36,101 bases of DNA from Planctomycetota bacterium (GTDB lineage: Bacteria; Planctomycetota; UBA1135; GCA-002686595), in contig NYXZ01000104.1 of the NCBI GenBank assembly GCA_002686595.1, positions 1 to 36,101 of the forward strand, written 5' to 3'. The position numbers were made by a program, and so were the translations under genes. The notes below the pieces were generated by a model that worked only from the letters and a program-made list of their open reading frames with translations, had not been told where the DNA came from and made no database searches. Numbering within the stretch: the first letter of the stretch is position 1; every line of letters begins with the position of its first letter. Positions 25,425 through 33,790 of this stretch are shown piece by piece.

Positions 25425-26470
25425 TGGACACCGCAAAGCCAAACACTACATCCCAAGCAGGCTTCAGCCTGCTCGAAATGGTGATCGCCTCCACCCTGTT
25501 GACGTTCATCCTGATGGCTTCCTTCGCCCTGATCGAGCGCAATGGGCACCTGTCTGTCTCGACCTTGGGCATCGCCGCCGCCGAACAAAACGCCCAGAGC
25601 ATGCTCTATCGTCTGGAGCGCGAACTGGCGGACGCCCGCGGGGCTAATCCCCTGGCCGCGGTCACTACCGACCTGCAAGAAGGTGACACGACGGCGCTTC
25701 AAGTGGATTCAAGCCTGGGCTTTCCGCCCTTCGGGACACTGCTCCTCGAACGCGACACGGATGACCGCGAACGCATCAGCTACAACTCCCTCGGTGCCAG
25801 CCTGCTCTCCTTCACAGGCCTGGAAAGGGCCGTGGCCTGCACCGACGATGAGTTTCACGCGCGGGGTAGCGCACTCCTGTGGGATGGATTAGCCGAGCCC
25901 ATTGAACTCCAGCAGTCACCGCCGGCCAACCTCTTTGACGGGCGCGTGCGCGAGGCGGACGGCATCTACTTTTTCCGCGGCAATGGCAGCGGCTTTTCCT
26001 ATCGCGTCCCCATTGATCCGAGTGGCGGTACGGACTTCCTCGATGGCGACAGCATCCGCTGGGGCGCGGAAGTACGCGGCGTTCCCCTGACCAGCGGCTG
26101 GCAGGCCCTCGTCTTCAGCCCGCGTAGCAGCCTGTCGGAAGTGGACCTGCGGGAGGATGTGAACCAAGACGGCGATCGGTTGGATGTGTTTGATGTGGGC
26201 CAGATCAGGCGTTTGGCCTGGGACACGGCGGATCCCGGCGCGCCGATTGAGGATCGCGGCCTGGGGCCGGCGGTGATCCTCCAGGAACGCTGCGCCTGGG
26301 GCAGCGACCTGGACGGTGACGGTTTCGAGGACCCCCTATTTTATTGGGACACGGAGCGACGCATGTTGCACATCAGGCTGGTCATCATCGGCCATGCCAG
26401 GGCGGATATCCCGGTGGTGCGGCGCGTGGAGGCGAGCGTATTTTTGAGGAACGAGGCGGAGGACACTTGA
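25424..26470 (+). CDS. PilW/GspJ-like prepilin
   Basis: The protein has 348 residues. The prepilin motif GFSLLEMVIA gives cleavage after Gly13 and Glu18 at mature position 5; a hydrophobic helix (14-37) follows. Length and the second-gene position before a PilX-like protein resemble PilW or GspJ-type minor pilins. The body contains two acidic loops of calcium-binding type, DVNQDGDRLDVFD (245-257) and DLDGDGFED (295-303). Start and stop both lie in one-base TGATG overlaps with the neighbours, so the three products are probably made in fixed proportion. Membrane insertion is by Sec, with maturation by a prepilin peptidase not seen in this window. Confidence 0.85.
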   Translation: MDTAKPNTTSQAGFSLLEMVIASTLLTFILMASFALIERNGHLSVSTLGIAAAEQNAQSMLYRLERELADARGANPLAAVTTDLQEGDTTALQVDSSLGFPPFGTLLLERDTDDRERISYNSLGASLLSFTGLERAVACTDDEFHARGSALLWDGLAEPIELQQSPPANLFDGRVREADGIYFFRGNGSGFSYRVPIDPSGGTDFLDGDSIRWGAEVRGVPLTSGWQALVFSPRSSLSEVDLREDVNQDGDRLDVFDVGQIRRLAWDTADPGAPIEDRGLGPAVILQERCAWGSDLDGDGFEDPLFYWDTERRMLHIRLVIIGHARADIPVVRRVEASVFLRNEAEDT

Positions 26471-28884
26471 TGGGTAAGAATGGGCGAGGTGGGATTTGTG
26501 GGCGCGGGAAACGGCTTGGGCAACAGAATGGAATAGGGGGGTCGGCGATTGTCCCGGCCTTGCTGGTGGTCTCAGTCCTCAGCATGTTGGGCATGGCGCT
26601 CTTGGCCTCTGGCATCAGCGGCGCACGCACGGCCAACTACCAGATTGACGAGTATGAGTTGACAAGTGCCGTGGAGAGCGTGGCCATCTTGGCCACCGAA
26701 GACCTCTGGGGCAATTACATCGAAAGCGAAGGTGGTGCCGCGGGAAACATCGCTTCCTTCCGCGCTTGGCTGGATAGCGAAGGCATCGCCGACCAGGGCG
26801 CTGGGGGCCCGCCCCCCAGCGGCGTCGGCAGCGACCGCTTGGATGACGCTGACCTGCCCAATGCACCGGACGGCGACACGCGCTTCGCGGATGTGAACCT
26901 GGACGGCCTGTGGGTCTACCGGCGTGATTCCGGTGAAGCTACCCAACTCTACATCACGGTCAACGCCAGCACCACCCGTGGCGAGGGCTTGGTGCATCCG
27001 GTCCTGAGCCGCTCGTTGCAGTTGGCATATACCGTCGAGCCGGAGACCTTCGAGGGGTTTGACTTCGGCATCCTGGCTAATAACGCCAACTGCGTTTTCT
27101 GCCACACCCAGGTGGATTCCTCCGACCGTTACTACAACACGGACACCGCGGCCTACGGCACCTTTGAACGCATCAAGGTCGGCACCCTTGAAAGCCTCAT
27201 GTTGCGCCACGACATGGATGGCCGCCCAAACATCAACGACTTTGACGCGGACTCGGTTATGGCCGGGACGCTCTATGTGCGCGGTGTAGCCACCGACCAC
27301 GATGGCATGCCAATCGGTGACTGGTCTGTCCAAAGCCAGCGGGGCTTCACCTTCGACGGCGCTGGGCTACTGCAAGAAGATGCCTGGGGAGAGATGAGCA
27401 CGGGCACGTTCTCCCCCGCCGGCGACCCGCCGCTGCCCTTTGAAAACCTCTACCTCGACTACCCCGCCGACTACACGGACATGGTGGACGGCAAGTTGCC
27501 CACGGAGTTCCCCTGTCCCTTCCCGGACGACGGCGGGCTGGATCCGGCAACGGGCCTGCCGGACCCGGACGCCATCGGCAACAAGCGCGTGGACCCGGCT
27601 GAGTTCTACGCCGTGGCCCAGGAGGCCGAGGGCTCGATCATCGCCGGCGTCATCAATGTCTCAGCTCCCGATTTTGTGATCGACACGATTCCCGAGTACG
27701 CGGCGGCCGTTTTCACCGGAAATCAGATCAGCCTGCCATCTTCGACCGTGGGCAATGTGGTGCTCTCCGGCGAAAGCGACAACCCCATCGTGATCGACGG
27801 CGATGTGGCCATTGACGGTGATGTGGTCATTCAGGGCTACATCAAAGGCACTGGCGCCATCCTGGCCAGCGGCAACATCTTCGTGCCAACTGACCTGGTC
27901 TACCTCGATGGCCAGGCCTACGAGCCCGGCGATCCGCCCGGCAGCCCCAGCGGAGCGCGCACCTTCGGGATCGCCCAGGACGGCACCAAGAATGCCTTGG
28001 GCCTCTCTTGCGGCGGCAACATCCTGCTCGGGGACTACCTGAAACCCTCGGGGCTCGAGTCGGATGGCAATGGTGGCTTCATATTCAACCCTCCGGGCAA
28101 GTACGAGATTGTCGAGGGCGACAACACGGGCAAGTGGTCTTTTGGCTTGGCTGAACTATGCCTGTTCAATCGCTCGGAATGGGCCCGCACTCAGCCGCTG
28201 CTGCCGGGACCCGGCGAGGACAACACGGACCCGGCCACCTGGACGGTTTCCAATCCTGACTACCGGGGCGCGTCCTATACCCCGCGCTACTACAACTTCG
28301 GACCAGACGACACCATCCCCATCTACAACCTGGGCAGCCTGTACTTCGATGAGAATACCGGCACCTGGGTTGGGGACACGGAGGTGCCTCTGTTCTGGAA
28401 GCCCGAGCTGTTGACGATGGTGGAGCCCGAGGACACGGGCTCACCCCTGCTCTTCGATCAGGTCAGCGGTGATCCCATCGCCACCATCACCCAGTTGACG
28501 CCCACCAACACCTGGCTGACCGATGACATGCAGAAACTGGCCATCGAGTACTACGAGGATCGCCGGGTACAGAACACGCCGATGGAGATCGACGGCCTGC
28601 TCTACACCAACAACGCCATCTTCGGCATTGTCAGCCGCGTCGGCCCCATGCGCGGCCAGTTATTGGTGAATGGCGCACTGGTCTGCGCGGACCTCGGCAT
28701 CCTGGCCCCGAGCTTCTACAACCCCGGCGGCAGCGGCGGAGCGAACAACGTGCCGGGCTCGCCCTACGCCGTGGGCCTGCGCCTGAACTACGATCGCCGC
28801 GTGAAGGGGATGCTCAATGTGACCAATCCGAACCAAGTCGTCCTCAAGCGTACGCTTTGGAACCCGACGGTGGATGTGCTCTAG
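26470..28884 (+). CDS. Large PilX/PulK-like pilus-associated protein with a CxxCH motif
   Basis: The protein has 804 residues from the ATG overlapping the previous stop. A basic Gly-rich N-terminus precedes the hydrophobic segment SAIVPALLVVSVLSMLGMAL (25-44), as in PilX-type proteins; no GFxxxE prepilin motif is present. Unusually, NANCVFCHTQVDSS contains C208-V-F-C-H212, a c-type haem attachment motif or metal site. Later IDGDVAIDGDVVIQGYIKGTG (here within residues about 440-460) has the short period-six repeat look of a left-handed beta-helix. The C-terminal third is Pro/Gly/Tyr-rich without known motifs. It is probably an exposed, tip-located or secreted partner of the two prepilins. The stop codon coincides with the start of an inverted repeat. 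Confidence 0.82.
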   Translation: MGKNGRGGICGRGKRLGQQNGIGGSAIVPALLVVSVLSMLGMALLASGISGARTANYQIDEYELTSAVESVAILATEDLWGNYIESEGGAAGNIASFRAWLDSEGIADQGAGGPPPSGVGSDRLDDADLPNAPDGDTRFADVNLDGLWVYRRDSGEATQLYITVNASTTRGEGLVHPVLSRSLQLAYTVEPETFEGFDFGILANNANCVFCHTQVDSSDRYYNTDTAAYGTFERIKVGTLESLMLRHDMDGRPNINDFDADSVMAGTLYVRGVATDHDGMPIGDWSVQSQRGFTFDGAGLLQEDAWGEMSTGTFSPAGDPPLPFENLYLDYPADYTDMVDGKLPTEFPCPFPDDGGLDPATGLPDPDAIGNKRVDPAEFYAVAQEAEGSIIAGVINVSAPDFVIDTIPEYAAAVFTGNQISLPSSTVGNVVLSGESDNPIVIDGDVAIDGDVVIQGYIKGTGAILASGNIFVPTDLVYLDGQAYEPGDPPGSPSGARTFGIAQDGTKNALGLSCGGNILLGDYLKPSGLESDGNGGFIFNPPGKYEIVEGDNTGKWSFGLAELCLFNRSEWARTQPLLPGPGEDNTDPATWTVSNPDYRGASYTPRYYNFGPDDTIPIYNLGSLYFDENTGTWVGDTEVPLFWKPELLTMVEPEDTGSPLLFDQVSGDPIATITQLTPTNTWLTDDMQKLAIEYYEDRRVQNTPMEIDGLLYTNNAIFGIVSRVGPMRGQLLVNGALVCADLGILAPSFYNPGGSGGANNVPGSPYAVGLRLNYDRRVKGMLNVTNPNQVVLKRTLWNPTVDVL

Positions 28885-28949
28885 GAGTCCGTTGCTGAAG
28901 CCCCGACACGAGGCGAAGCCCTAGCAGTGAGTCTATCAACGGGCTCCTA
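28882..28949. repeat. 68-bp imperfect palindromic element at the end of the PilX-like gene
   Basis: TAGGAGTCCGTTG (28882-28894) is matched by CAACGGGCTCCTA (28937-28949), 12 of 13 inverted positions, enclosing 42 bases. The left end is the TAG stop codon itself. No T-run follows on either strand, so it is a poor intrinsic terminator. Short inverted ends flanking a small core recall a REP or miniature inverted-repeat element, but no second copy is in this window. Confidence 0.5.
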
Positions 28950-28984
28950 CCGCACGCCGGTAGAGTCGTGCAGCGGCCGGCCGC

Positions 28985-29926
28985 CTAACCCTCCGCTTCC
29001 AACCAACGCTCGCAATCCAGGGCCGCGGCGCAGCCACTGCCGGCGGCTGTGATGGCCTGGCGATACTTGGAGTCCATCACATCGCCACAGGCGAAAACGC
29101 CCTCCACCGAGGTGTGGGTACCGTCGTGGACAGTGATGTAGCCCACCTCATCCAGTTCCAAGGCTCCAGCGAAGACCTTCGTGTTGGGTCGGTGGCCGAT
29201 GGCCATGAAAACGCCATCGGCGGCTAGTTCGCGCTTGTCACCCGTGCGCGTATCCTCAAGTACCACCGCGCGCACCTTGCCATCCTCGCCGGCCAGGATA
29301 TCGGCAATGGTCTGGTTCAGTTCCCAGGCGATCTTCTCGTTGGACCGGGCTCGCTCGGCCATGATCTTCGATGCACGCAAGCCCTCGCGGCGGTGGACGA
29401 TGGTCACCTTGCTGGCAAAGCGTGTCAGGAACGTGGCTTCCTCAAGGGCGCTGTCGCCGCCGCCCACGACGAGCACATCTTTCTCCTTGAAAAAGGCTCC
29501 ATCACAGGTGGCGCAGGCGGAAACACCGCGCCCCATCAAACGGCTCTCACTCTCCAGGCCCAAGAGGCGCGCCGTGGCCCCGGTGGACACTATCAGGGAT
29601 TTCGTCTTGAACTCGGCGAAGTCTGTCTTGACCGTGAACGGCCGCTGGGAAAGGTCGACGGCCGTCACCTGTTCAAAACGAGTCTCGGTGCCAAAACGCT
29701 CGGCCTGGCGTCGCAGATCCTCCATCATCTCCTGGCCCGTGACGCCCTCCGGATAACCGGGGAAGTTCTCCACATCCGTCGTCAGGGTCAACTGGCCGCC
29801 GGGTTGCATGCCCTGGAACAGCACCGGTTCCAGGTTGGCCCTGGCGGTGTAGATGGCGGCGGTGTAGCCGGCCGGGCCGGATCCGATGATCAGGACCTCG
29901 TGTACTTTGTTGTCGGGCGTGCTCAT
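28985..29926 (-). CDS. trxB: Thioredoxin reductase
   Basis: TrxB is an FAD enzyme that passes electrons from NADPH to thioredoxin in the cytoplasm. The ATG at 29926 gives 313 residues, the normal low-molecular-weight form; the open frame upstream is not homologous. Motifs: the FAD-binding [16 protein letters not shown] (11-26), the redox-active CATC (Cys138, Cys141) in [13 protein letters not shown], the NADPH-binding [15 protein letters not shown] with the HRREGLRAS block, and the C-terminal FAD site [10 protein letters not shown]. All are intact. It is divergent from the phosphatase gene, with 110 bases between starts, and no strong Shine-Dalgarno site is present. Confidence 0.97.
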   Translation of the reverse strand: MSTPDNKVHEVLIIGSGPAGYTAAIYTARANLEPVLFQGMQPGGQLTLTTDVENFPGYPEGVTGQEMMEDLRRQAERFGTETRFEQVTAVDLSQRPFTVKTDFAEFKTKSLIVSTGATARLLGLESESRLMGRGVSACATCDGAFFKEKDVLVVGGGDSALEEATFLTRFASKVTIVHRREGLRASKIMAERARSNEKIAWELNQTIADILAGEDGKVRAVVLEDTRTGDKRELAADGVFMAIGHRPNTKVFAGALELDEVGYITVHDGTHTSVEGVFACGDVMDSKYRQAITAAGSGCAAALDCERWLEAEG

Positions 29927-30036
29927 GGGGCTGGATATGTCCGTGGGTGGAGGGCGGCCGAGTAGTGTAGGGTGCCGACACTGGCTGGCAAGCGCACTGC
30001 GGGCATGACCTGGCCCAAAAGCGTAGGCTGGCTCCC

Positions 30037-31062
30037 GTGAATGGAACAACACAGTTGGAAGACACCTGGCTCCCCCATCTGCGGGAGCTCTGTGATGACA
30101 TCCGGAGCGCCGTGTCCAGAGTCGTCGCCAGTTCCCAGCCCGCGGAACTCTCCCGCATCCTGGGCCAGGGCGCCGGAGACATCTCCTTCGGTATCGACGC
30201 CCCCGCCGAGTTGGCCGCGGCTGCCTGGCTGGAGACCCGCGCCCGGACCGGACCGCTCTCTCTCCTGACCGAGGAGAGGGGCTGGCAACACCGCGGTCCG
30301 GGGCCAAGCGGCGAACCGGTGGAGCTCGCGGACTTCGACCACGGAGGGCCTCGCATCTGCCTCGATCCCCTGGACGGCACGCGCAACCTGATGATGGACC
30401 TGCGCAGCGCCTTCACCGTGCTGGCTTGGGCCGCGCCGGGCTCCGGCCAACCGCGCCTGGCCGACGCCAGCCTGGGCCTGGTTTCGGAAATCCCCACCGG
30501 GAACAGCCAGTCCTACTCACGCCTGGTTGGCCAGCGCAGAGGCGCCTGCCAGCTGGAGACCTTCGCGCTCTCCGGCCAGCCTCTCTGCGCCGCCAGCGAC
30601 CTACGCGTCGACGATTGCGTCAGCGTGGACAACGGCTACTTCTGCTTCTTCCGTTTCTCACCAGCCCTGCGTCCCGCCATCGCCACTTTGGAGGCCGCTT
30701 TTTTTGCGCGCCTGGTCGCTCTGGAGGGCGCTCGACCCGACAGTTGGTATGACGACCAGTACTGTTCCAACGGAGCACAACTGTTCCTCACGGCCCGGGG
30801 TACCTACCGCATGGTCGCCGACCTGCGCGCCCACCTCGCGGCGCGTGCCGGCTCTGAAACGGTGACCGCCAAGCCCTATGACCTGGCCGGCGCCGTCATC
30901 TGTGCCCAGGCCGCCGGCTGTTCAGTGACGGCGCCCAATGGAACACCGCTGGACTTCCCCTTGGATGCCACTACGCCGGTCAGCTTCGTGGCCTGGGCCA
31001 ACTCGGCCAGCGCCGACCGCCTGGCACCGCACCTGCTGGCCTGCCTGGCGGACGTTGACTAG
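30037..31062 (+). CDS. Inositol-monophosphatase/FBPase superfamily protein
   Basis: The protein has 341 residues from the GTG at 30037. The metal-binding motifs of the Mg-dependent IMPase/FBPase/CysQ superfamily are present: [14 protein letters not shown] (45-58), LLTEERG with Glu79/Glu80, and [14 protein letters not shown] (109-122) with Asp110 and Asp113. A C-terminal [16 protein letters not shown] corresponds to the family's WDxAAG motif, with Tyr for Trp. The enzyme should hydrolyse a sugar or inositol phosphate, or PAP; substrate not predictable. It is longer than typical IMPases (about 270). It is convergent with the ABC permease gene, the two stop codons being adjacent with no base between them. 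Confidence 0.87.
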   Translation: MNGTTQLEDTWLPHLRELCDDIRSAVSRVVASSQPAELSRILGQGAGDISFGIDAPAELAAAAWLETRARTGPLSLLTEERGWQHRGPGPSGEPVELADFDHGGPRICLDPLDGTRNLMMDLRSAFTVLAWAAPGSGQPRLADASLGLVSEIPTGNSQSYSRLVGQRRGACQLETFALSGQPLCAASDLRVDDCVSVDNGYFCFFRFSPALRPAIATLEAAFFARLVALEGARPDSWYDDQYCSNGAQLFLTARGTYRMVADLRAHLAARAGSETVTAKPYDLAGAVICAQAAGCSVTAPNGTPLDFPLDATTPVSFVAWANSASADRLAPHLLACLADVD

Positions 31063-32796
31063 TCAGGAAGCCACGGAGCGGGAGGGATCAAAGCGCCGCA
31101 GCAACAGGCCTCCCGCCAGCATCAACGGCACGAGCAACAGCCCCAGGGAAACAAGGGCGCCCAACCAGGCAACGGTCATGGCCAGGGTCGCGCCGCCGCC
31201 CAATAAATCAGCGGTCAACCAATAACCGGCAAAGGCCACGCCCCCCGCCACGCCCGCCAGGACCACAAAGGCACCGAGGCGCAGGAAGAGCAGGGCCAAG
31301 GTGCGCCCGATGTGATGCATGGCGCCGTCCTGGCCCGGCGTGAAACGCACTGGAAAAACCAGGAAGAGCGCGTTGTCGAGCCCCATCCAGGTCAGCACCA
31401 GAAACGGTGCGCCGCTCATAACCCAGAGGAGTTCCAATCCACCTCCGCCGGCGGCCACGGCGCGCACCGCAACGCCCATGGTGATAAACAGCCAGATCAG
31501 GCAGGCCTGGGGCAAAATGGTGGCCAGGAACAGGCGCGCGCTGCCCAGGGGCCAGGTCTTCATATCACCGATGCGCTCGAGGTTTGAACGGAAGTCGAAG
31601 CGCATGCCGCCGCAGAGGTAGATGGTGCCGATGATGACGATCATCAACGAGCCTCCCAGGGTCTCCTGGCGGCTCGCTCCCGAAAAGACTGTCGCGGCTC
31701 CGAACGTCACTGCCCCAATAACAAACAAGGCTAGGAAGTATGTGCTGAGAGGGCGGCGCAGGATGGACGAAAGTTGGAGGTGTGCTACCGCGCCGCTCGG
31801 ACCACGACCGAAAACGTGCGGAATGCCTGGGCCGCGCTTGCCGCGCTTGGGGCCAGCCAGGTCGAAGCGGCCGCCGCCCTTGCCCAGGCGACGCATTCGG
31901 CCCGCGATGAACTTTGAGGTTTCGAGTGAAGCTTCGCGGAACTCCACATTGGATCCCGTGACGAACTTGTAGAGCAGAGTCGTGATGGCCAGGCAGATCA
32001 CCAGCCAAAGACCGAAGGCGCCCGCATCGGTGGCCGTGGCGAGCTCGGCCCAGGGTCTAAATGGCAGCAAGAGGGCCTCGGCTAGGGGATGGGAGAGGGC
32101 GCCGACCAAAGGGTTCGCTTCGCCCCGAGCGCCGTCGCGCAGGGCCTTGATTGTGAAGAAGACACCGGCGGCCGCCAACAGCGGCAAGCCCGGCAGGCGC
32201 CGCCCCTTGAACAGGTGCGCTAGGCGTCCGCTGGGATTTGCAAACAGCAGAGCACCGCCCTGGCGCACCAGACTCATGGTCAACAAGGCGAGGAAGATGG
32301 CCAGGGCGCCGCAGAGTGGATGTTCGAAGTTGCGCCGGGAGATCAGGGCAAAGACGGTGGCGCTGAGCAGGGCGCGGCCGGAGTCCGTCAGCACGCGATA
32401 GCGGATCAAGTCGCGCGCAGCGAGTGGCGCTGAGAACAGGCGATCGCACTCCCCCGCCGGGAAGTAGAGGCCGCGGGTATTCAGGGAACCGGCCAGGATA
32501 ATGAGGGAGAAGAAGGCCAACATGAGCTGCATGGCCTGGCGCAGGAGGCCGGGCTCCGGCATGGGCAACCCGCGCTGTCCGCGGTTCAACACGGCATAGA
32601 GCCACAGGCAGAAGAGGATGAAGCCGAGCAGGGCAAAGACGACGCCCGAGGGCTTGCCCAGACTGCGGCGTCGCCGACGCAGGGCACCGCGCAGCTTGAG
32701 GCGGATCAGTAGACCCAGGGCCGGGTGGGGCGCGAAGGCTACTCGGGGAGTGCCTGCGAAGCCGGTCTGCGACGCTTCAGGAGTCTGCTGACTCAT
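31063..32796 (-). CDS. ABC transporter permease (putative ABC exporter)
   Basis: The protein has 577 residues with around ten to twelve hydrophobic segments, among them VVFALLGFILFCLWLYAVL, LMLAFFSLIILAGSL, LAIFLALLTMSLV, YFLALFVIGAVTFGAATVF and LVSLGLLLVPLMLAGGLLL. A cytoplasmic basic N-terminus (RLKLRGALRRRRRS) and a central Lys/Arg/Gly-rich loop fit positive-inside topology. No ATPase motif is present. Its start lies 20 bases inside the end of the ATPase gene, so the two form one transporter. The layout resembles exporters in which two large permease halves or a dimer pair with one ATPase. The substrate is unknown. It is the final gene of mmgE-ATPase-permease and abuts the convergent phosphatase gene. 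Confidence 0.85.
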   Translation of the reverse strand: MSQQTPEASQTGFAGTPRVAFAPHPALGLLIRLKLRGALRRRRRSLGKPSGVVFALLGFILFCLWLYAVLNRGQRGLPMPEPGLLRQAMQLMLAFFSLIILAGSLNTRGLYFPAGECDRLFSAPLAARDLIRYRVLTDSGRALLSATVFALISRRNFEHPLCGALAIFLALLTMSLVRQGGALLFANPSGRLAHLFKGRRLPGLPLLAAAGVFFTIKALRDGARGEANPLVGALSHPLAEALLLPFRPWAELATATDAGAFGLWLVICLAITTLLYKFVTGSNVEFREASLETSKFIAGRMRRLGKGGGRFDLAGPKRGKRGPGIPHVFGRGPSGAVAHLQLSSILRRPLSTYFLALFVIGAVTFGAATVFSGASRQETLGGSLMIVIIGTIYLCGGMRFDFRSNLERIGDMKTWPLGSARLFLATILPQACLIWLFITMGVAVRAVAAGGGGLELLWVMSGAPFLVLTWMGLDNALFLVFPVRFTPGQDGAMHHIGRTLALLFLRLGAFVVLAGVAGGVAFAGYWLTADLLGGGATLAMTVAWLGALVSLGLLLVPLMLAGGLLLRRFDPSRSVAS

Positions 32797-33790
32797 CCGC
32801 GGCAGCCGGTTTGGTGGTGGCCCTGGGAGTCATCTCGTCCCCGCCGCCTGAGGCCTGGCCGGCTGCCTCGGGGCCGGGCGTCGCCGAGTCCCGCGCGACT
32901 TCAGCCCCGGCCGCGTCCCGCCCGCTTGGCTTCCTGTCTACCTCGGAGGACTGTGGCACTCGGTCGGCCTCGGACAGGGCGGCTGGCCTGCGGCGCACGG
33001 TAGTGGCCGCCATGAAGATTTCCTCCAAGTCGCCGCCCTCGGCCCCCAGTCCCGCGTGCCGGGCCTCGTCGAGGGTGCCGCTGAAAACCCTGCGACCGCC
33101 ATCGAGGATCAGGATGCGGTCCGCCAAGGCCTCGATCAGCTCCAGGAGGTGCGAGGACAACACCACCGCCGTGCCCTCTTCCGCAAGCTCCACGATTGCA
33201 TCCCGGGCAGAACGGATTCCCCGCGGATCGAGGCCCGAGAGCGGCTCGTCCATCAGCACGAGGCCCGGCCGGTGGAGCCAGGCACAGCAAAAGGCCAGCT
33301 TCTGCTGCATGCCCCGGGAGAGCTCGTGCCCCAAGGTGTCCCGCTTCTCCGCCAGCTCAAAGCGTTCGAGGAGTTCCTCAGCGCGCTCACGCCACTCATC
33401 AACGCCGTAGAGAGAGGCGGTGAACTCAAGGTGTTCCGCGACGGTCAAGCTCTCGAAGGGCTCCGGGTTATCCGTGACCCAGGCCAACTGCGAGCGGGCG
33501 GCCACGGGTTCGCTGGCCAGGTCGTGCCCATCAATAGTGACGCTGCCCTGTTGCAGTGGCAGGACGCCGGCCACGGTACGCAGGGTCGTGGTCTTGCCTG
33601 CGCCGTTGGGCCCCACCAGTCCCAGGATTTCCCCGGGCGCCACGGAGAAGGACAGGTCACTGACCGCCTGTAAATCATCATAGCTGCGGCTGAGATGCCC
33701 CACGACCAGCGCCGGTCGGGGGGCTCGGGGGCTGGCGGCCCCTTCCTCGGCAGAAGCATTCCCAGCTGTCAACTCATCCTCAACCGTCAT
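32777..33790 (-). CDS. ABC transporter ATP-binding protein
   Basis: The protein has 337 residues from the ATG at 33790, which overlaps the end of the MmgE/PrpD gene by 11 bases; the 45 upstream codons overlap that gene in another frame and show no homology. Motifs are Walker A GPNGAGKT (60-67), a Q-loop region before NPEPFESLTVAEHL, the signature ELSRGMQQ, Walker B LVLMDEPLSGLDP and the switch VVLSSHLLELIEAL. It powers the overlapping permease. The last 70 residues or so (RRRPAALSEADRV onward) are Pro/Ala/Glu/Thr-rich and probably disordered, an uncommon tail for this family. CcmA/NatA-like exporters are the nearest general class. Confidence 0.93.
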   Translation of the reverse strand: MTVEDELTAGNASAEEGAASPRAPRPALVVGHLSRSYDDLQAVSDLSFSVAPGEILGLVGPNGAGKTTTLRTVAGVLPLQQGSVTIDGHDLASEPVAARSQLAWVTDNPEPFESLTVAEHLEFTASLYGVDEWRERAEELLERFELAEKRDTLGHELSRGMQQKLAFCCAWLHRPGLVLMDEPLSGLDPRGIRSARDAIVELAEEGTAVVLSSHLLELIEALADRILILDGGRRVFSGTLDEARHAGLGAEGGDLEEIFMAATTVRRRPAALSEADRVPQSSEVDRKPSGRDAAGAEVARDSATPGPEAAGQASGGGDEMTPRATTKPAAADESADS

